The position numbers and the translations under genes were made by a program. Of a stretch of 64,000 nt of DNA, positions 55,175 to 63,981 are shown in pieces (position 1 is the stretch's first letter; the number at the start of each line of letters is the position of its first letter). The notes below the pieces were generated by a model. The model was not told the origin of the DNA and made no database searches. It was given only the letters and a program-made list of their open reading frames with translations. The DNA comes from Blastococcus sp. TF02A-35 (GTDB lineage Bacteria; Actinomycetota; Actinomycetes; Mycobacteriales; Geodermatophilaceae), in the NCBI RefSeq assembly GCF_004571075.1, contig NZ_SPQP01000005.1, positions 91,905 through 155,904 on the forward strand. Reading direction: 5' to 3'.

Positions 55175-56653
55175 TCAGCGCAGCAGCCAGGTGTCCTTGC
55201 TGCCGCCACCCGGCACGCCGGGGCGCGCGGGGGCGGCATCCGGGGCGACCCGGGTGAGCGCCAGCGGGAGCGTGGTCGTCGTCGCCGGCCCGGCGACGGA
55301 GAAGATCCGCAGGTCCACCGGCCGGGGGTGCAGCCCCCGGCCGACCAGGGTCGGCGCGGTGGAGGGCTCGAGCGGCTCCCGGGCCACGAACCGGTGCGGC
55401 GCGGCGGCGATCTCCGCGCGCAGCGCCTCGAGCTCGGCCGCCGAGCAGGTGCGGCCGTGGACGACCCGCCGGCCGCCGTACCCGGCGACCTCCTCGACGT
55501 CGAGCTCGCCCAGCCGGCCGCGCACGGCCGCCCAGGCGGTGGGGTCGGCCAGCACCCAGGTGCCCACCGAGCCCAGCAGCGGCTCCTCGCCCAGGTAGAA
55601 CCGGACCATCGCCGGCACCCAGGCGTAGCCGGCCGCGTCGTCGGCGACTCCGTTGCCCGGCACGTTCGCCAGCCCCAGGCGGCCGGCCCGCACCGCCTCG
55701 GTGAGCGCCACGGCCAGCGGCAGGTCCGCCGCCGTCCGGTAGGCACCGAGCGAGGAGTCGTCGAAGCGCCGGTAGAGGACGTCGACCGGCACCCGCTCAC
55801 CGCCGACGACGGCGTCCAGGCCGCCGTCACCACGGGGGTGGAGGTCGCCGGCGCGCACCAGCGGGACGTCGAGGGCGGCGGCGAGCACCTGGTGCTCGAA
55901 CCACGCGCCGTCGGTCTCCCCCTGGGTCAGCACCGCCACGCGTGGCGGGCCGGCGCAGCCCGGCGGCGCCGCGGCGGCCAGCGCCCCGGCGAGCAGCGGC
56001 ACGGCGCCCGCGGGCTCCACGACCTGCCGGCCGACGTGCGCGAACAGCTCCGGCGCGGCGGTGCGGGCGCTGTCCCGGTTGGCCAGCGCGTAGCCGATGC
56101 CCGACGGCACCCGGAGGTTGTCCTTGGCGACCACCCAGCGGCCGTCGACGGCGCGCACCACGTCGGTGCCGGCGACGGCGGCGCGCTGCTGGCCGGGCCA
56201 GGCGAGGGCCACCGCGTCGGGGTCCCGCCCGGGGCTGTGGGCGACCGCCCACTCCGGCAGCACACCGGCGCGCACGATCTCCGCGGCCCGCTCGGTGTCA
56301 CCCCGCCGCCGGCCGGCCGGCCGGTAGGCGTCGGCGAGGAAGGCGTTCAGGGCGCGGTGCCGCTGGGCCACGCCCGCCGAGAGCGTCGCCCAGGTCGAGG
56401 CGCCGACCAGCCGCGGGACCGGGTCCATGGGCACCGGGTGGAGCTCCTGCCGGCCGTCGACCCACACCGAGGTGGCGACGCCGAGGGCACGCCGGCGGGC
56501 AGTCAGGTCGTCGGCGGCGAGGGCGAGCCCGTCGGGCCCCACGGTCTCCAGGGCAGCCGCCAGCTCCACCCATCCGCTGCGCAGCCGGCCGTCCGGCCCG
56601 ACGGCCTCGTCGGTGCGGACAGTGGGGTAACCGGCGAAGAGGTCCCCGCTCAC
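55175..56653 (-). CDS. Circularly permuted type 2 ATP-grasp protein
   Basis: A 492-residue member of the permuted ATP-grasp group (DUF404/407-like). The C-terminal half is diagnostic: RVAVLTQGETDGAWFEHQVLAAALDVPLV, VPVDVLYRRFDDSSLG, LANVPGNGVADDAAGYAWVPAMVRFYLGEEPLLGSV, and FVAREPLEPSTAPTLV...PRPVDLRIFSVAG. These proteins are thought to make short peptides or peptide modifications by ATP-dependent ligation, usually with an alpha-E and a transglutaminase-like gene; neither is present here. It overlaps the upstream S9 peptidase by GTGA. The substrate is unknown. Confidence 0.82.
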   Translation of the reverse strand: MSGDLFAGYPTVRTDEAVGPDGRLRSGWVELAAALETVGPDGLALAADDLTARRRALGVATSVWVDGRQELHPVPMDPVPRLVGASTWATLSAGVAQRHRALNAFLADAYRPAGRRRGDTERAAEIVRAGVLPEWAVAHSPGRDPDAVALAWPGQQRAAVAGTDVVRAVDGRWVVAKDNLRVPSGIGYALANRDSARTAAPELFAHVGRQVVEPAGAVPLLAGALAAAAPPGCAGPPRVAVLTQGETDGAWFEHQVLAAALDVPLVRAGDLHPRGDGGLDAVVGGERVPVDVLYRRFDDSSLGAYRTAADLPLAVALTEAVRAGRLGLANVPGNGVADDAAGYAWVPAMVRFYLGEEPLLGSVGTWVLADPTAWAAVRGRLGELDVEEVAGYGGRRVVHGRTCSAAELEALRAEIAAAPHRFVAREPLEPSTAPTLVGRGLHPRPVDLRIFSVAGPATTTTLPLALTRVAPDAAPARPGVPGGGSKDTWLLR

Positions 56654-58563
56654 AACCAGCGATCGAACCAGGCGGCGAGCCGCTGGCCCAGCTCGACCAG
56701 CGCCTCGCGCCCGACGATGGCGTGCCCCTCGCCGGGGAAGAGCAGCAGGTCGCTGCACGCGCCCCGCGCCTGCAGGGCGTGGTGGGCCTGCACCGACTCG
56801 GCGACGGGCACGTTGGTGTCCCGGTCACCGTGGGCCAGGAGCACCGGCGCGGTGAGCCGGTCCAGCGACGTCATCGGCGAGATGGCGGCGAGCATCTCCC
56901 GGTCGGTCACCGGGTCGCCGTACTCGGTCACCGAGGCCTCCGCCATCCACGGCTCGGTGCCGGCGAAGAACGTGCGCAGGTCGCTCATGCCGGCCAGCGA
57001 GGCCCCGGCGGCGAACAGCTCGGGCCACCGGGTGAGCGCGACCAGCGTCAGGTAGCCGCCGTAGGACCAGCCGTGCGCGCCGACCCGGCCGGGGGCGGCG
57101 ATGCCGGCGGTCACCAGCTCGTCGACGGTGGTGCGGACGTCGTCGAAGGAGGCGGCGCGGGCGGGGCCGTCGTCCGCGGTCATGAACGCACGGCCGAACC
57201 CGCCGGACCCGCGGACGTTCGGCGCGAAGACGGTCAGCCCAGCGGCGACGATCGACTGGGTGATCGGCGACCAGTCCGGGCGGGTCTGCCCCTCCGGGCC
57301 GCCGTGGAAGCTGACCACCGTGCGGTTCGGGGCGGTGGCACCGGCCGGCGCGTACAGCCACCCGGACAGCCGCAGGCCGTCGGGGGCGACGTACTCGTGC
57401 AGCACGGGCTCGACCAGCAGGCCGGGGTCCGGCCGGGCCGGGGTGCAGGCCAGCGGCTCGGCCGCGCTGCCGTCCAGCGGCACCCGCCAGAGACCGCGGG
57501 GCGAGCGGGGGCCGCTCAGCTCGGCGACGAGGGCGTCCTGGCCGGGCAGGAGCGCCCAGCCTGAGAGCACCCGCTCGGGCAGCGGCACCGTGCGCAGCAG
57601 CTCGCCGTCGGCCAGCCGGTGCAGGCAGAGCTCGCTGACGCCGTCGAGGTTCCACAGCGCCAGCACCGTGCCGTCGGCGCGGACCGCGTAGCCGTCGAGG
57701 TCGGCCTCGGGGCGGTACAGCACCCGGCGGCCGGCCGAGGGCACGCCGTCGGCGTCCACCGGCACCTCGACGAGGCCGGCGCGGTCGGTGAACGGCAGCC
57801 CGGGCAGCGACGCCCGGACGTGGACGGCCCGGCCGTCGGCGGTGAGGCGGCCGTCCTCGGAGGCGATGCCGCCGGGCTCGTCGAGCCGGATCACCCGTCG
57901 CTGCAGCCCGGTGGGGACGTCGATGACGACGACGTGCCGGAAGGCGCGCGGCCCGCGGCGCGCGAGCACCGTGCGGTGGTCGGGCGAGACGGCGGTCACC
58001 GACAGGAAGCCGCCGGAGGCCAGCGTGCGCAGCTCCCCGGTGACGACGTCGACCAGCACGACGTCGGCGTCCGGCCCAGAGCCCGACGCGACCGAGCAGG
58101 CGTAGTGGTGCGGGCCGGCCCAGCAGCCGGCGAAGACGGTGGCCCGCGGGTCGTGCCCCGCGAGGACCCGGTGGCCGGTCCCGTCGGGGCGGACGGCGTG
58201 CAGCTCGGCGCAGATCGACCCGCCGGGGCTGACCAGGTAGGCCACCCACGCGCCGTCGGGCGACCAGGAGACGGAGATGACCTCCTCCCCCGGCGCGGAC
58301 AGGACCGCGGGCGGGGTCCGGCCGTCGAGGGCGGCGACCTCCAGGCGCGGCAGGCCCGACCGGTCGGAGACGTAGGCGACCCGCAGCCCGTCCGGGGAGG
58401 GCGCCGGGCACCAGGCACCGGCGGCTCCGGCGATGGCCTCGACGGCCGCGCGGACGGAGGCGGGCAGGGTCTCGGGCGGGACCAGCGCCTCGAGGGCGGG
58501 CATCGCCCCGCGGGTGAGCCCTGCGGGCACGGCCGTCGACCGGTGGGTCACCGGGCTGGCCAT
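56650..58563 (-). CDS. S9-family serine peptidase (prolyl oligopeptidase type)
   Basis: A 637-residue two-domain enzyme: an N-terminal seven-bladed beta-propeller (about residues 40-360, with WSPDGAWVAYLVSP, SPDHRTVLARRG-type blades) and a C-terminal alpha/beta-hydrolase. The catalytic triad is visible: Ser in GAHGWSYGGYLTLVAL, Asp in LAHGDRDTNVPV and His in GEGHAIVGREA. It hydrolyses short peptides. No signal peptide. ATG 58563 has GAGGAGG at five-base spacing. It overlaps the ATP-grasp gene start by 4 bp (GTGA), a clear operon. Confidence 0.88.
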   Translation of the reverse strand: MASPVTHRSTAVPAGLTRGAMPALEALVPPETLPASVRAAVEAIAGAAGAWCPAPSPDGLRVAYVSDRSGLPRLEVAALDGRTPPAVLSAPGEEVISVSWSPDGAWVAYLVSPGGSICAELHAVRPDGTGHRVLAGHDPRATVFAGCWAGPHHYACSVASGSGPDADVVLVDVVTGELRTLASGGFLSVTAVSPDHRTVLARRGPRAFRHVVVIDVPTGLQRRVIRLDEPGGIASEDGRLTADGRAVHVRASLPGLPFTDRAGLVEVPVDADGVPSAGRRVLYRPEADLDGYAVRADGTVLALWNLDGVSELCLHRLADGELLRTVPLPERVLSGWALLPGQDALVAELSGPRSPRGLWRVPLDGSAAEPLACTPARPDPGLLVEPVLHEYVAPDGLRLSGWLYAPAGATAPNRTVVSFHGGPEGQTRPDWSPITQSIVAAGLTVFAPNVRGSGGFGRAFMTADDGPARAASFDDVRTTVDELVTAGIAAPGRVGAHGWSYGGYLTLVALTRWPELFAAGASLAGMSDLRTFFAGTEPWMAEASVTEYGDPVTDREMLAAISPMTSLDRLTAPVLLAHGDRDTNVPVAESVQAHHALQARGACSDLLLFPGEGHAIVGREALVELGQRLAAWFDRWL

Positions 58564-58751
58564 CGCGCCTCCTCGGCTCGGGATGGTGCCGCTCCGAGGT
58601 CCCCACTGTCGTGGTCGCTCGTTGCGGTCGTGTGTCACGGGTGTCATCGGCGTGGACAACCCTCTTCCGCACCCCCCACGGGAGGGATCCGCGCCACGTG
58701 CGGCTGCGCGCCACGCCGAGCCGCCTGCGCGCGGGGCCCGCCGCGCCCGGA

Positions 58752-58757
58752 TAGCCT
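58752..58757 (+). promoter_or_regulatory. -10 element of sepH
   Basis: TAGCCT, 50 bases before the sepH ATG, in the 244-base divergent region (58564-58807) between the S9 peptidase and sepH. The leader carries an AGGAGG ribosome-binding site. No other motif was seen in this region. Confidence 0.4.
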
Positions 58758-58807
58758 CGGGGACCGGGCTCCCGACCGGGCCCGCCGTCGGCTGCTAGGA
58801 GGTCGCC

Positions 58808-59701
58808 ATGCGCTCGCTGCGCCTCGTGGCGCTCTCCGACGACGGCCAGAGCCTGGTCCTGGCCACCGAGGGGCCGGACGGCGCCGAGGGCGAGCGGTTC
58901 GAGCTCCCCATCGACGACCGGCTGCGCGCCGCGGCCCGGGGCGACGCCCGCCGGCTGATCCAGATCGACGTCGACAGCGGGACCGAGCTGCCGCCGCGGG
59001 TCATCCAGTCCCGCATCCGCGCCGGTGAGACCCCCGAGCAGGTGGCCGCCTCCTCCGGCACGCGGGTCGAGCGGATCATGCGCTTCGCCCACCCCGTGCT
59101 CCAGGAGCGCAAGCGGGTGGCCGACCAGGCCCGCGAGGCGCGGGTCCGGCTCTCCGACGGGGGCCCCGGCACCGCCCTGCGGCAGTTCATGGTCGAGCGG
59201 CTGCGGCTGATCGACACCGACATCGACACCGTGCAGTGGGACGCCTTCCGCGGCGACGACGGCAGCTGGGTCGTCACCGGCGCGTGGCGGGCGGGCGAGA
59301 AGTCGGGCACCACCCGCTGGCGCTTCGACCTGCCCTCGCGCACGGTCACCCCGGTCGACGCCGCGACCACCGACTTCGCCGAGGGCACCCGGCTCGTCCG
59401 GGTCGTCCCCGAGGTGGCGCCGGCCCCGCGCAGCCGGCCGGTGTCCGTGGTCCGCGCCCCCGAGCCGGTCCCCGCGCCGTCGGCCCCGGCGGACGACGAC
59501 GAGGACGAGGTCGTCCGCGACGTGCACGCCCCCGACGGCACCCCGGACGACGACGCGATGGCGGCGCTGCTCGACGAGGTCGCCGAGCACGACACCGTCG
59601 TCCTCGGCCGCACCGGCGAGGACGGCGACGACGGCGAGGACCCCCGCGCCCGCATCCCGGCGTGGGAGGACATCGTCTTCGGGGTCCGCCGCAACCGCTG
59701 A
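58808..59701 (+). CDS. sepH: Septation protein SepH
   Basis: A 297-residue actinobacterial cell-division protein. The conserved N-terminal domain (DUF3071) is MRSLRLVALSDDGQSLVLATEGPDGAEGERFELPIDDRLRAAARGDARRL, followed by the SGTRVERIMRFAHPVLQERKRVADQAREARVRL helix-turn-helix-like part and a long disordered, acidic C-terminal tail. In Streptomyces SepH binds FtsZ and stimulates its assembly. AGGAGG lies at seven bases before ATG 58808. It sits where expected near serC (Rv0883c/Rv0884c order). Confidence 0.92.
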   Translation: MRSLRLVALSDDGQSLVLATEGPDGAEGERFELPIDDRLRAAARGDARRLIQIDVDSGTELPPRVIQSRIRAGETPEQVAASSGTRVERIMRFAHPVLQERKRVADQAREARVRLSDGGPGTALRQFMVERLRLIDTDIDTVQWDAFRGDDGSWVVTGAWRAGEKSGTTRWRFDLPSRTVTPVDAATTDFAEGTRLVRVVPEVAPAPRSRPVSVVRAPEPVPAPSAPADDDEDEVVRDVHAPDGTPDDDAMAALLDEVAEHDTVVLGRTGEDGDDGEDPRARIPAWEDIVFGVRRNR

Positions 59702-59751
59702 GCCGGCCGCGCCGACAGCGAAACTCGTTCGCGGTGGTCACTACCTGCGCC

Positions 59752-59757
59752 TAGCGT
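59752..59757 (+). promoter_or_regulatory. -10 element of the first ABC exporter gene
   Basis: TAGCGT, nine bases before ATG 59767. The start would be leaderless or nearly so. Confidence 0.4.
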
Positions 59758-59766
59758 GAGGGCGCC

Positions 59767-61545
59767 ATGGACGACGCCACACCCGCCACCGCCCCGCGCG
59801 GCAAGCTCTCCGCCCTGGCGCGCCTGTGGCCGTTCGCGCGGCCCTACCGCGGGCTGGTCACGCTGACCTTCGGCGCCGCCCTGCTGGCCACCCTGGCCCA
59901 GCTCGCCCTCCCCCTGGTCACCGCCGCGGTGGTCGACGGGCCGATCGCCGAGGGCGACCGGTCGGGCCTCCTGCCGCTGCTGGGGCTGGCCCTGCTCTTC
60001 GGGGTGGCCGAGGCCGCCCTGTTCTTCGTCCGGCGCTGGGCGATGAACCGCAGCTGCCTGCAGCTGGAGCGCGACCTTCGCGACACCCTCTACCAGCGGC
60101 TGCAGCGGCTCCCCGTCGGCTTCCACGACCGGTGGGGGTCGGGCCAGCTGCTCTCCCGGGCGACCACCGACATGTCCACGATCCGCCGGTTCGTCGGGTT
60201 CGCGGCGGTCTTCCTGGTGGTCAACCTGGTCACCTGCGTCGTCGTCCTGGTGCTGCTCCTGGCCACCTACTGGCCGCTGGGGGTCGCGGTGGCGGCCACA
60301 ACCGTGCCGCTCACCCTCCTGGGCATGCGCTGGGAGCGGCGCTACAACACCGAGTCCCGGCGGGTGCAGGACCAGCAGGGCGAGCTGACCACCGACGTCG
60401 AGGAGGCGGTGCAGGGCATCCGCGTCGTCAAGTCGCTGGGGCGCAGCGGCCTGGTCTTCGACCGCTACGACGCCAAGGCGACGCGGCTGCGCAGCCTGGA
60501 GCTGGACAAGGTGCGCACCCTGGCGCTGCTGTGGTGCCTGTTCGAGCTGCACCCGCAGCTCACGCTGGCGATGATCCTCGTCGGCGGCTCCCTGGCGGTC
60601 AGCAGCGGCGCGCTCACCGTGGGCGGGCTGGTCGCCTTCATCGCGCTGTTCACCGTGCTGCTCTGGCCGATCCTGTCGCTGGGCTTCCTCTTCGCCTTCG
60701 CGCAGGAGACCGCGAGCGCCTGCGACCGCGTGGGCGAGCTGCTCGACGCCCCGCTCACCGTGACCGACCGGCCCGGCGCCACCCCGGCCGTGGTGGGCAC
60801 CCCCGCCCGGCTGCGGTTCGAGGGCGTGCGGTTCGCCTACCCGGGCGCCGCCGAGCCGGTCCTCGACGGCGTCGACCTGGACCTGCGTCCCGGCGAGACC
60901 GTCGCGCTCGTCGGCGCCACCGGTTCGGGCAAGACGACGCTCACCGCCCTGGTCCCCCGCCTGTACGACGTCACCGGCGGCCGGGTCACCCTGGACGGCA
61001 CCGACGTCCGCGACCTGCCCCTGGCCCAGCTGCGCAGCGTCGTCGCCACCGCGTTCGAGGACGCCACGCTCTTCTCGATGAGCGTGCGGGAGAACCTGGC
61101 GCTCGGCCGGCCCGACGCCGGGGACGACGAGGTGGCCGAGGCGCTGCGGGTGGCGCAGGCCCAGTTCGTGCACGAGCTGCCGTGGGGCCTGGACACCCGC
61201 ATCGGGGAGCAGGGCCTCTCGCTCTCCGGCGGGCAGCGTCAGCGGCTGGCGCTGGCCCGCGCGGTGCTGGGCCGGCCGTCGGTGCTGGTCCTCGACGACC
61301 CGCTCTCCGCGCTCGACGTGCACACCGAGGCGCTGGTGGAGCGGGCGCTGCGCGAGGTCCTGGCCGAGACGACCGCGCTGGTGGTCGCGCACCGCGCCTC
61401 GACGGTGCTGCTGGCCGACCGCGTGGCGCTGCTGGCCGGGGGCCGGATCACCGCCGTCGGCACCCACAGCGAGCTGCTGGCGGGTGTCCCGGCCTACCGC
61501 GACCTGCTCGCCCAGGACAGCGAGCTGACCGAGGTGACCCGGTGA
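59767..61545 (+). CDS. ABC exporter half-transporter, subunit 1 (degenerate Walker B)
   Basis: A 592-residue type IV ABC exporter: six-helix transmembrane domain (about residues 20-320, with the ABC-transmembrane signature STIRRFVGFAAVFLVVNLVT) and an ATPase domain. Walker A is GATGSGKTT, the signature LSLSGGQRQR is intact, but Walker B reads VLVLDDPLSALD: the catalytic Glu is replaced by Asp. Its gene overlaps subunit 2 by 4 bp. This asymmetry matches heterodimeric exporters such as TM287/288 and BmrCD. Substrate unknown. Confidence 0.9.
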   Translation: MDDATPATAPRGKLSALARLWPFARPYRGLVTLTFGAALLATLAQLALPLVTAAVVDGPIAEGDRSGLLPLLGLALLFGVAEAALFFVRRWAMNRSCLQLERDLRDTLYQRLQRLPVGFHDRWGSGQLLSRATTDMSTIRRFVGFAAVFLVVNLVTCVVVLVLLLATYWPLGVAVAATTVPLTLLGMRWERRYNTESRRVQDQQGELTTDVEEAVQGIRVVKSLGRSGLVFDRYDAKATRLRSLELDKVRTLALLWCLFELHPQLTLAMILVGGSLAVSSGALTVGGLVAFIALFTVLLWPILSLGFLFAFAQETASACDRVGELLDAPLTVTDRPGATPAVVGTPARLRFEGVRFAYPGAAEPVLDGVDLDLRPGETVALVGATGSGKTTLTALVPRLYDVTGGRVTLDGTDVRDLPLAQLRSVVATAFEDATLFSMSVRENLALGRPDAGDDEVAEALRVAQAQFVHELPWGLDTRIGEQGLSLSGGQRQRLALARAVLGRPSVLVLDDPLSALDVHTEALVERALREVLAETTALVVAHRASTVLLADRVALLAGGRITAVGTHSELLAGVPAYRDLLAQDSELTEVTR

Positions 61546-63362
61546 GCGCCCCGGCCGAGAGCTGGCGCGGCGTCGCCACCGAGGACACCGAGGAGCTCTC
61601 GGCCGGCGCGGGGGTGTTCCTGTGGGCCCGCTCCCGTCGGCTGCTGCGCGACCTGCTGCGGCCGCACCGCAGGACCCTGTGGCTGCTGCTGCTCACCCTG
61701 CTGGTGCAGAACGTCGCCTGGCTGGCCGGGCCGCTCCTGGTCGGCATCGGCATCGACGTGGCGGTCCCCGCGCTGGTGGAGCGGTCGGACGCCTGGCCGC
61801 TGGTCTGGGTCGCCGGCGCCATGGTGGCCGCGGCGCTGGTGGACACCGCGCTGCGCTACGTCTTCCTCACCCGCTCCGGGCGGATGGGCCAGGCGGTGCT
61901 GCTGGCGCTGCGCCGCCGGGTGTTCACCCACGTCCAGCGGCTGCCGCTGTCCTTCCACGAGAAGTACACCTCGGGCAAGACGGTCAGCCGGCTCACCAGC
62001 GACGTCGAGGCGCTCGCCGAGCTGCTCGACGAGGGCCTGGACAGCCTGGTCACCGCGCTGTTCAGCGTGCTGACGATCGGCGTCGTCCTGATGGTGCTGG
62101 ACCCGGGCCTGGGCGCGGTGGCGCTGCTCGGGTTCCCGGCGCTGTTCGTCGTCGCCCGCTGGTTCCAGCGCCACTCCACGGCCGCCTACCGGCGCACCCG
62201 GGAGACGATCGCCGCGCTGATCGTGCAGTTCACCGAGACCTTCGGCGGCATCCGGGCGGTGCAGGCCTTCCGCCGCGAGCCGCGCAACGACGAGCTGTAC
62301 GCCGCCCTGAACGAGGACAACCGGCGCGCGCACCACCGGGCGTTCTGGCTGATCGCCGTCTTCATCCCGGCGGTGACCCTCATCGGCAACGTCGTCACCG
62401 TGGCCGTCCTCGGCATCGGGGCGTGGCGGGTGATCGGCGGCGGCCTCGCCGTCGGGACGCTGGTGTCGTTCCTGCTGTACCTGCGCCGGTTCTTCGACCC
62501 GCTGCAGGACGTCGCGATGTTCTACAACGCCTACCAGTCGGCGACGGCAGCCCTGGAGAAGCTGTCCGGGGTGCTGGAGGAGCGGCCCACCGTCCCCGAG
62601 CCGAGCGACCCCGTGCCCCTCCCCCGGGCCCGCGGCGAGCTGGTCCTCGACGGCGTCTCCTTCGGCTACACCGACCGGACGGTGCTCCCCGAGCTGCGGC
62701 TCACCGTGCCGGCCGGCCAGACGGTGGCGCTGGTCGGCGCCACCGGGGCCGGCAAGTCCACGCTGGCCCGGCTCGTGGCCCGGTTCTACGACCCGGTCTC
62801 CGGCGAGGTCCGGCTGGACGGGGTGCCGCTGCACCGGCTCTCCGACGCCGACCTGCGGCGGGCCGTGGTCATGGTGACCCAGGAGAGCTTCCTGTTCTCC
62901 GGGACGATCGCCGACAACATCGCCTTCGGCCGGCCCGAGGCCACCCGCGAGGAGGTGGAGGCGGCCGCGCGCGCGATCGGGGCCCACGGGTTCATCGCCG
63001 CGCTCCCGGAGGGGTACGACACAGACGTGCACCGGCGCGGCGGGCGGCTGTCGGCCGGGCAGCGCCAGCTGGTGAGCTTCGCCCGGGCGTTCCTGGCCGA
63101 CCCCGCGGTGCTGGTCCTCGACGAGGCGACCAGCTCGCTCGACGTGCCCAGCGAGCGGCTGGTGCAGCGGGCGCTGCACACGCTGCTGGCCGACCGGACG
63201 GCGCTGATCATCGCCCACCGGCTCTCCACGGTGGAGGTCGCCGACCGCGTGCTGGTCATGGAGAGCGGCCGCATCGTCGAGGACGGCACCCCTGCCGACC
63301 TCGTCGGCGGTACCGGTCGCTTCGCCGGACTGCACCGCGCCTGGGCCGACAGCCTGGTCTGA
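61542..63362 (+). CDS. ABC exporter half-transporter, subunit 2
   Basis: A 606-residue half-transporter with a long N-terminal leader (MSAPAESWRGVATEDTEELSAG) before the six-helix domain (about residues 45-350) and the ATPase domain: Walker A GATGAGKST, signature RLSAGQRQL (LSAGQ, not LSGGQ), Walker B VLVLDEATSSLD with an intact Glu. Together with subunit 1's Asp, its altered signature predicts one degenerate and one active ATP site. GTG 61542 overlaps the upstream stop by 4 bp. Confidence 0.9.
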   Translation: MSAPAESWRGVATEDTEELSAGAGVFLWARSRRLLRDLLRPHRRTLWLLLLTLLVQNVAWLAGPLLVGIGIDVAVPALVERSDAWPLVWVAGAMVAAALVDTALRYVFLTRSGRMGQAVLLALRRRVFTHVQRLPLSFHEKYTSGKTVSRLTSDVEALAELLDEGLDSLVTALFSVLTIGVVLMVLDPGLGAVALLGFPALFVVARWFQRHSTAAYRRTRETIAALIVQFTETFGGIRAVQAFRREPRNDELYAALNEDNRRAHHRAFWLIAVFIPAVTLIGNVVTVAVLGIGAWRVIGGGLAVGTLVSFLLYLRRFFDPLQDVAMFYNAYQSATAALEKLSGVLEERPTVPEPSDPVPLPRARGELVLDGVSFGYTDRTVLPELRLTVPAGQTVALVGATGAGKSTLARLVARFYDPVSGEVRLDGVPLHRLSDADLRRAVVMVTQESFLFSGTIADNIAFGRPEATREEVEAAARAIGAHGFIAALPEGYDTDVHRRGGRLSAGQRQLVSFARAFLADPAVLVLDEATSSLDVPSERLVQRALHTLLADRTALIIAHRLSTVEVADRVLVMESGRIVEDGTPADLVGGTGRFAGLHRAWADSLV

Positions 63363-63398
63363 GTGGAACAGCGCACCCGCGCGGGTAGTTGACCGGGC

Positions 63399-63872
63399 AT
63401 GAGTGCTTCGGTGTCGATGCCGCTGGGCGGCGTCCAGGTGGGTTCCTACGACAGCTACGAGCAGGCGCAGGCCGCCGTGGACTACCTCTCCGACGAGAAG
63501 TTCGCCGTGGAGAACGTGACGATCATCGGCACGGACCTGCGCATGATCGAGAAGGTCACCGGCCGGATGACGATGGGCCGGGCGGTGGCCGCGGGCGCGG
63601 CGGGCGGCGCCTGGTGGGGTCTGTTCGTGGGGCTGCTGCTGGGCATCTTCGCCGCCGACGGCGGCAACTGGCTCGGCTCCGTGCTCAGCGGCCTGCTGAT
63701 CGGTCTGGCGTTCGGCGCGGCCTTCGGCGGGATGGGCTACGCGGCCACCCAGGGCCGGCGCGACTTCACCAGCACCAGCACGATCAAGGCCAGCCGCTAC
63801 GACGTGATGTGCAACCCGGCGCAGGCCGAGGAGGCCCGCGCCCTGCTCGCCCGCTTCGCCCTGCGCGGCTAG
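63399..63872 (+). CDS. General stress protein 17M-like (YflT-domain) membrane protein
   Basis: A 157-residue protein with an N-terminal YflT-like domain (VQVGSYDSYEQAQAAVDYLSDEKFAVENVTIIGTDLRMIEKVTGRMT) followed by two Gly-rich membrane segments (AVAAGAAGGAWWGLFVGLLLGIFA; LSGLLIGLAFGAAFGGMGYAA) and a C-terminal tail that ends with ASRYDVMCNPAQAEEARALL. Similar proteins respond to heat, salt or general stress; function unknown. The stop is followed one base later by the left end of an IS481-type element. Confidence 0.78.
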   Translation: MSASVSMPLGGVQVGSYDSYEQAQAAVDYLSDEKFAVENVTIIGTDLRMIEKVTGRMTMGRAVAAGAAGGAWWGLFVGLLLGIFAADGGNWLGSVLSGLLIGLAFGAAFGGMGYAATQGRRDFTSTSTIKASRYDVMCNPAQAEEARALLARFALRG

Positions 63873-63916
63873 CTGTAGTGACCACGAGCGTTGTTGACGG
63901 CGTAGCGGGCTGATCC

Positions 63917-63981
63917 AACGAGGAGACCTCCGAGCGAAGGTGTGGGTGCTGACGCCTCACCGACCGCCCGGAGGTCTCGTT
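63917..63981 (+). promoter_or_regulatory. Start-occluding hairpin of the IS481 transposase
   Basis: AACGAGGAGACCTCCG (63917-63932) is complementary, apart from a 3-base bulge (GAG), to CGGAGGTCTCGTT (63969-63981). The right arm contains the transposase ribosome-binding site GGAGG and the first two bases of its TTG start. In a transcript entering from upstream, the arms would pair and block translation. Confidence 0.5.
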
